From the NCBI GenBank assembly GCA_029262035.1, contig JAJDAE010000118.1, positions 1 to 36,225 of the forward strand: DNA of 36,225 nucleotides. Direction: 5' to 3'. A program made the position numbers and the translations under genes. Of this stretch, positions 33,765-36,225 are shown one piece after another. Origin of the DNA: Candidatus Zhuqueibacterota bacterium. Its GTDB lineage: Bacteria; Zhuqueibacterota; Zhuqueibacteria; Oceanimicrobiales; Oceanimicrobiaceae. How positions within the stretch are numbered: the first letter of the stretch is position 1; the number at the start of each line of letters is the position of its first letter. The notes beneath the pieces are model-generated. The model saw nothing but the letters and a program-made list of their open reading frames with translations, ran no database searches and had not been told where the DNA came from.

Positions 33765-33829
33765 AACCACAATCACCCACCTTCGAATTATTAAACTGTA
33801 ATCAATGACAATTTAATCAGCTTTTGTAT

Positions 33830-33858
33830 TTGACAAAATCCAATATTTTCTCTAAATT
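33830..33858 (+). promoter_or_regulatory. Consensus sigma-70 promoter upstream of the carboxylate-amine ligase
   Basis: A perfect TTGACA -35 (33830-33835), a 17-base spacer and TAAATT (33853-33858), 31 bases before the ATG at 33889. It shows classical promoter architecture in this genome. Confidence 0.75.
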
Positions 33859-33879
33859 TAACCTCAGCCACAATTAACC

Positions 33880-33884
33880 GGAGG
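33880..33884 (+). promoter_or_regulatory. Ribosome binding site for the carboxylate-amine ligase
   Basis: GGAGG lies four bases before the ATG at 33889. A second ATG at 33885 is out of frame. Confidence 0.7.
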
Positions 33885-33888
33885 ATGG

Positions 33889-35013
33889 ATGAAGCTACAT
33901 TTTAATGGCTCTCCCAACCCAACACTTGGTGTTGAGTTGGAACTACAAGTGATTGATCCCGAAACAAAAAACCTCGTCTCAGGTGCTCAGCAAATCATGG
34001 AAAATGCAGATGATGACGAACATATCAAGCCTGAATTAATTCAGTCGACTATAGAACTCAATACAGATGTTTGTGCTAATATCACGGCCGTAACCACTGA
34101 TCTTACCGAGCGATTGGCATCTCTAATAAAAACTTGCGATAAGTTGGGTTATGAGCTTGCTGGCATTGGAACTCATCCGTTTGCGAAATGGGATGAGCAG
34201 GATATTTCCCCCAGAGATCGCTATCACATGTTGATTGATCGGTGTCAGTGGCCTGCGCGGAGATTGATGATTTTTGGACTTCATGTCCATGTTGGCGTGC
34301 AGAGCGGGGAAAAGGCAATTACTGTATTTAACGCCTTATCAAATTATTTACCACATTTACTTGCGCTTTCAGCAAGTTCTCCATTTTTTGATAATATCGA
34401 TACAGGACTGGCCTCGACCAGAGTGAAAATATTTGAAACGCTACCAACCGCAGGTTTGCCCTACCGTTTATTAAATTGGGGAGAATTTCAACGTTTTATA
34501 AACACACTGGTCAATGCAAAAGCGATTCAAAGCATACAAGAAGTTTGGTGGGATATTCGTCCGCACCCTGGTTTTGGAACGATTGAAATTCGGGTTTGTG
34601 ATGGTTTGTCAACACTGGGTGAGGTTTTCTCAGTCACAGCCCTAATCCAGGCATTGGTTGTTTGGCTTTGCGAACAATACGATGAAGGTGCGTATATTCC
34701 GGTGCATCGGCATTGGATTATTCGCGAAAATAAATGGCGGGCTTGCCGCTGGTCGGTTGACGCTGAAATTATTGTTGATGACCATGGCAATTTGAAGCCC
34801 ATTGCTGAGGATATTTATGAATTGCTCGAAATTTTGGAACCCATTGCCAAACGGCTTGGCAGCCATAAAGAGCTGATGGGGATTAAAGACATTGTCAAAG
34901 ATGGACCAAGCTATAAAAGGCAACGCAAAATATACGCAGAGACCGGAGACTTTAAGAAAGTGATGGAAGCAAATATAAAAGAGCTGCGGGAAAATATTAA
35001 GGTAACGGCTTGA
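33889..35013 (+). CDS. YbdK-type carboxylate-amine ligase (GCS2 family)
   Basis: A 374-residue ATP-grasp-like ligase of the GCS2 family (YbdK, weak glutamate-cysteine ligase). The start TLGVELELQVIDPETKNL, the acidic ELIQSTIELNTDVC, FGLHVHVGV and DIRPHPGFGTIEIRVCDG follow the family pattern of Glu and His metal/ATP ligands. It would join the gamma-carboxyl of glutamate, or another carboxylate, to an amine. Whether this organism makes glutathione is unknown: gshB is not in the window, and YbdK enzymes often have other unknown substrates. It has its own strong promoter and Shine-Dalgarno and seems to be transcribed alone or with moaC, 57 bases downstream. Confidence 0.9.
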   Translation: MKLHFNGSPNPTLGVELELQVIDPETKNLVSGAQQIMENADDDEHIKPELIQSTIELNTDVCANITAVTTDLTERLASLIKTCDKLGYELAGIGTHPFAKWDEQDISPRDRYHMLIDRCQWPARRLMIFGLHVHVGVQSGEKAITVFNALSNYLPHLLALSASSPFFDNIDTGLASTRVKIFETLPTAGLPYRLLNWGEFQRFINTLVNAKAIQSIQEVWWDIRPHPGFGTIEIRVCDGLSTLGEVFSVTALIQALVVWLCEQYDEGAYIPVHRHWIIRENKWRACRWSVDAEIIVDDHGNLKPIAEDIYELLEILEPIAKRLGSHKELMGIKDIVKDGPSYKRQRKIYAETGDFKKVMEANIKELRENIKVTA

Positions 35014-35022
35014 AAACTAACC

Positions 35023-35055
35023 AACTTTTCCAAACTCCCCAAATTCCGGAAAGTT
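35023..35055 (+). repeat. Weak inverted repeat between the ligase and moaC genes
   Basis: AACTTTTCC (35023-35031) and GGAAAGTT (35048-35055) are complementary apart from one extra T, around a 16-base loop. No T-run follows, so it is not a classical terminator. Significance is doubtful. Confidence 0.3.
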
Positions 35056-35070
35056 AAGCCAGGATAAAAA

Positions 35071-35550
35071 TTGTCAGAAAAGAAACTCAGTCATTACGAT
35101 AAAAAAGGTCAACCTAAAATGGTTGAGGTGACCGAAAAATTAGATACTGTTCGGGAAGCTGTTGCCTCAGGCTACGTCTCTCTTTCAAAAGAAGTCATCA
35201 AACTCATTCAGGAAAATCAAATAAAAAAGGGCGACCCGCTGGAAATCGCTAAAATTGCCGGCATTATGGCTGCCAAGAAAACCTACGAACTTATCCCTCT
35301 ATGTCATCAATTACTGTTAACCAAAGTTGATGTTAGCCTGAAATTAGAAGACACCGGTATTTGTATAGAAAGCCAAGTGGTGTGCCTGGGCAAAACCGGC
35401 GTTGAGATGGAGGCTCTGACCGCAGTTTCAATTGCTGCTTTAACAATTTATGATATGTGCAAGGCGGTTGATAAAAGCATTGAAATCGGAAAGATTAAAT
35501 TGCTAAAAAAAACCGGCGGCAAAAGTGGGATTTTTATCAATAAAAGATAA
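35071..35550 (+). CDS. moaC: Cyclic pyranopterin monophosphate synthase (MoaC)
   Basis: A 159-residue enzyme that converts the MoaA product (3',8-cyclo-7,8-dihydro-GTP) to cyclic pyranopterin monophosphate in molybdenum cofactor synthesis. Signatures: KMVEVTEKLDTVREAVASG, AKIAGIMAAKKTYELIPLCHQL with the catalytic-region His, KTGVEMEALTAVSIAALTIYDMCKAVDK and the C-terminal KTGGKSG with the conserved lysine. Length is typical. The start is TTG at 35071, with AGGAT about six bases upstream; no ATG fits the N-terminal LSHYD. With moeA upstream it shows a working Moco pathway, although moaA, moaD and moaE are outside the window. Confidence 0.95.
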   Translation: MSEKKLSHYDKKGQPKMVEVTEKLDTVREAVASGYVSLSKEVIKLIQENQIKKGDPLEIAKIAGIMAAKKTYELIPLCHQLLLTKVDVSLKLEDTGICIESQVVCLGKTGVEMEALTAVSIAALTIYDMCKAVDKSIEIGKIKLLKKTGGKSGIFINKR

Positions 35551-35610
35551 GAACAGTCATTAATTATATTTTATAGATTCAATTGGCTAATATTATCTAC
35601 AGGAGTTAAG

Positions 35611-36225
35611 ATGCAGGAACAAGATGTTGTTTTTTTATCCGGTGTAAGAACGCCATTTGGTGCTTTTGGCGGTTCTCTAAAAGGAAATAGTGCCACTGAT
35701 CTGGGAGTACTTGCCGGACAAGGCGCCATCGAAAAGTCGGGCTTGAAAGCTCAGGATGTTCAGCATGTTGTTTTTGGTAACGTGCTGCAAACATCTCCCG
35801 ATGCCATTTATCTTGCTCGCCATATTGGGTTGAAGGCAGGTGTGCCGCAACATGTTCCGGCGCTAACTGTAAACCGTTTATGCGGGTCAGGTTTTGAGGC
35901 GATCGTACAAGCCGCGCGGATGATTGGACAGCATGAAATAAATTGCGCATTAGTTGGCGGCACAGAAAGTATGAGTCAGGCACCTTACGTTGTTCGTGAT
36001 GCGCGTTGGGGCTTACGCTTAAATCATAGTAAAATGGAAGATTTTTTGTGGGAGTCGCTGCTGGATTCGTATTGTGGCTGTGAAATGGGGATGACCGCTG
36101 AAAACCTCGCTGAGCGCTATCAGATTTCCCGCCGGGAAGTAGATGAATATGCAAATACCAGCCAGTCTCGCGCAAATGCCGCCTGGACTTCCGGTAAAAT
36201 GTCTAAGGAAATAATTCCCGTTGAA
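35611..36225 (+). CDS. Acetyl-CoA acetyltransferase (thiolase), 3' end missing
   Basis: The first 205 residues of a thiolase; the frame is open to the last base of the window. The start MQEQDVVFLSGVRTPFGAFGG, the nucleophile C91 in VNRLCGSGFEA, and GGTESMSQAPYVV are diagnostic of the thiolase N-terminal domain. The C-terminal catalytic His and Cys motifs lie beyond the window. It condenses two acetyl-CoA or cleaves 3-ketoacyl-CoA; the degradative versus biosynthetic choice cannot be made from this part. AGGAGT (35601-35606) precedes the ATG at 35611 by four bases and fixes the start. Confidence 0.93.
   Translation, partial: MQEQDVVFLSGVRTPFGAFGGSLKGNSATDLGVLAGQGAIEKSGLKAQDVQHVVFGNVLQTSPDAIYLARHIGLKAGVPQHVPALTVNRLCGSGFEAIVQAARMIGQHEINCALVGGTESMSQAPYVVRDARWGLRLNHSKMEDFLWESLLDSYCGCEMGMTAENLAERYQISRREVDEYANTSQSRANAAWTSGKMSKEIIPVE

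Noticed and set aside
35606-36175. Minus-strand ORF of 189 residues
   Set aside because: It lies opposite a clear thiolase coding region on the + strand and shows no recognisable protein features.
1-36225. Mobile elements, CRISPR arrays, toxin-antitoxin or phage-defence genes
   Set aside because: No transposase, integrase, direct-repeat array or defence-type domain was recognised; the content is housekeeping and envelope genes.

Overview
The window (about 36 kb, roughly 40% GC by eye) looks like an ordinary chromosomal stretch from a bacterium of the Fibrobacteres-Chlorobi-Bacteroidetes (FCB) side of the tree, perhaps a Calditrichota/KSB1-like or other uncultured lineage. The clues are a DUF2723 (GT117) membrane glycosyltransferase, a DUF4837 lipoprotein, a secreted DUF4139 protein and possible TAnnTTTG-type promoter elements. 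Other signals are more generally bacterial: clear Shine-Dalgarno sites, one perfect TTGACA-N17-TAAATT promoter and several GTG/TTG starts. The lineage call is inference. No rRNA, tRNA, CRISPR array, insertion sequence or prophage gene was seen, and every convincing gene lies on the + strand.

Layout. (1) 1-6204: 3' part of valS, a secreted DUF4139 protein, a GA/CT-rich imperfect inverted repeat, and recG. (2) 6301-17339: a cell-envelope/glycosylation block holding a DUF2723 mannosyltransferase-like membrane protein, a GT2 glycosyltransferase, a zinc-ribbon SAM methyltransferase, a DUF4837 lipoprotein, purE, a PfkB-family kinase, an RmlD-like reductase, a Dpm1-like polyprenol-phosphate mannosyltransferase, and a 711-residue fusion of GT2 with a WbaP-like but degenerate phosphoglycosyl transferase. 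(3) 17350-24968: housekeeping genes accA, then scpA-scpB-rluB-cmk-rpsA, a strong terminator, and lapA with a lapB-like TPR gene. (4) 25044-27050: a secreted TPR/SPOR protein and moeA, followed by a 340-nt stretch with no convincing gene. (5) 27395-31617: a small lipoprotein, a histone-deacetylase-family enzyme, pcm, an unusual RpiB with an N-terminal extension, a two-PspC-domain membrane protein, and a frameshifted partner membrane gene broken at or near a (CAAG)3 repeat, closed by a terminator. (6) 31730-36225: a zinc alcohol dehydrogenase-like gene overlapping aroB, a YbdK/GCS2-type carboxylate-amine ligase behind a consensus promoter, moaC, and the 5' part of a thiolase that runs off the window.

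How the genes may work together. The Dpm1-like enzyme would make polyprenyl-phosphate-mannose, and DUF2723/TMEM260-type GT-C enzymes are candidates to use it for protein O-mannosylation; the neighbouring GT2, methyltransferase and fusion protein would extend or modify a surface glycan. scpA-scpB-rluB-cmk-rpsA-lapA-lapB links chromosome condensation, ribosome function, nucleotide supply and envelope homeostasis in a gene order that partly matches proteobacterial cmk-rpsA-(ihfB)-lapA-lapB. moeA and moaC show that molybdenum cofactor is made.

No wholly new defence-like or mobile system was found. The items most worth a second look are the repeat-associated frameshift at 31259-31270, the degenerate phosphoglycosyl transferase fusion, the RpiB variant with Asp in place of the usual active-site Cys, the possible bacterial O-mannosylation cluster, and the promoter/terminator arrangement in front of scpA.
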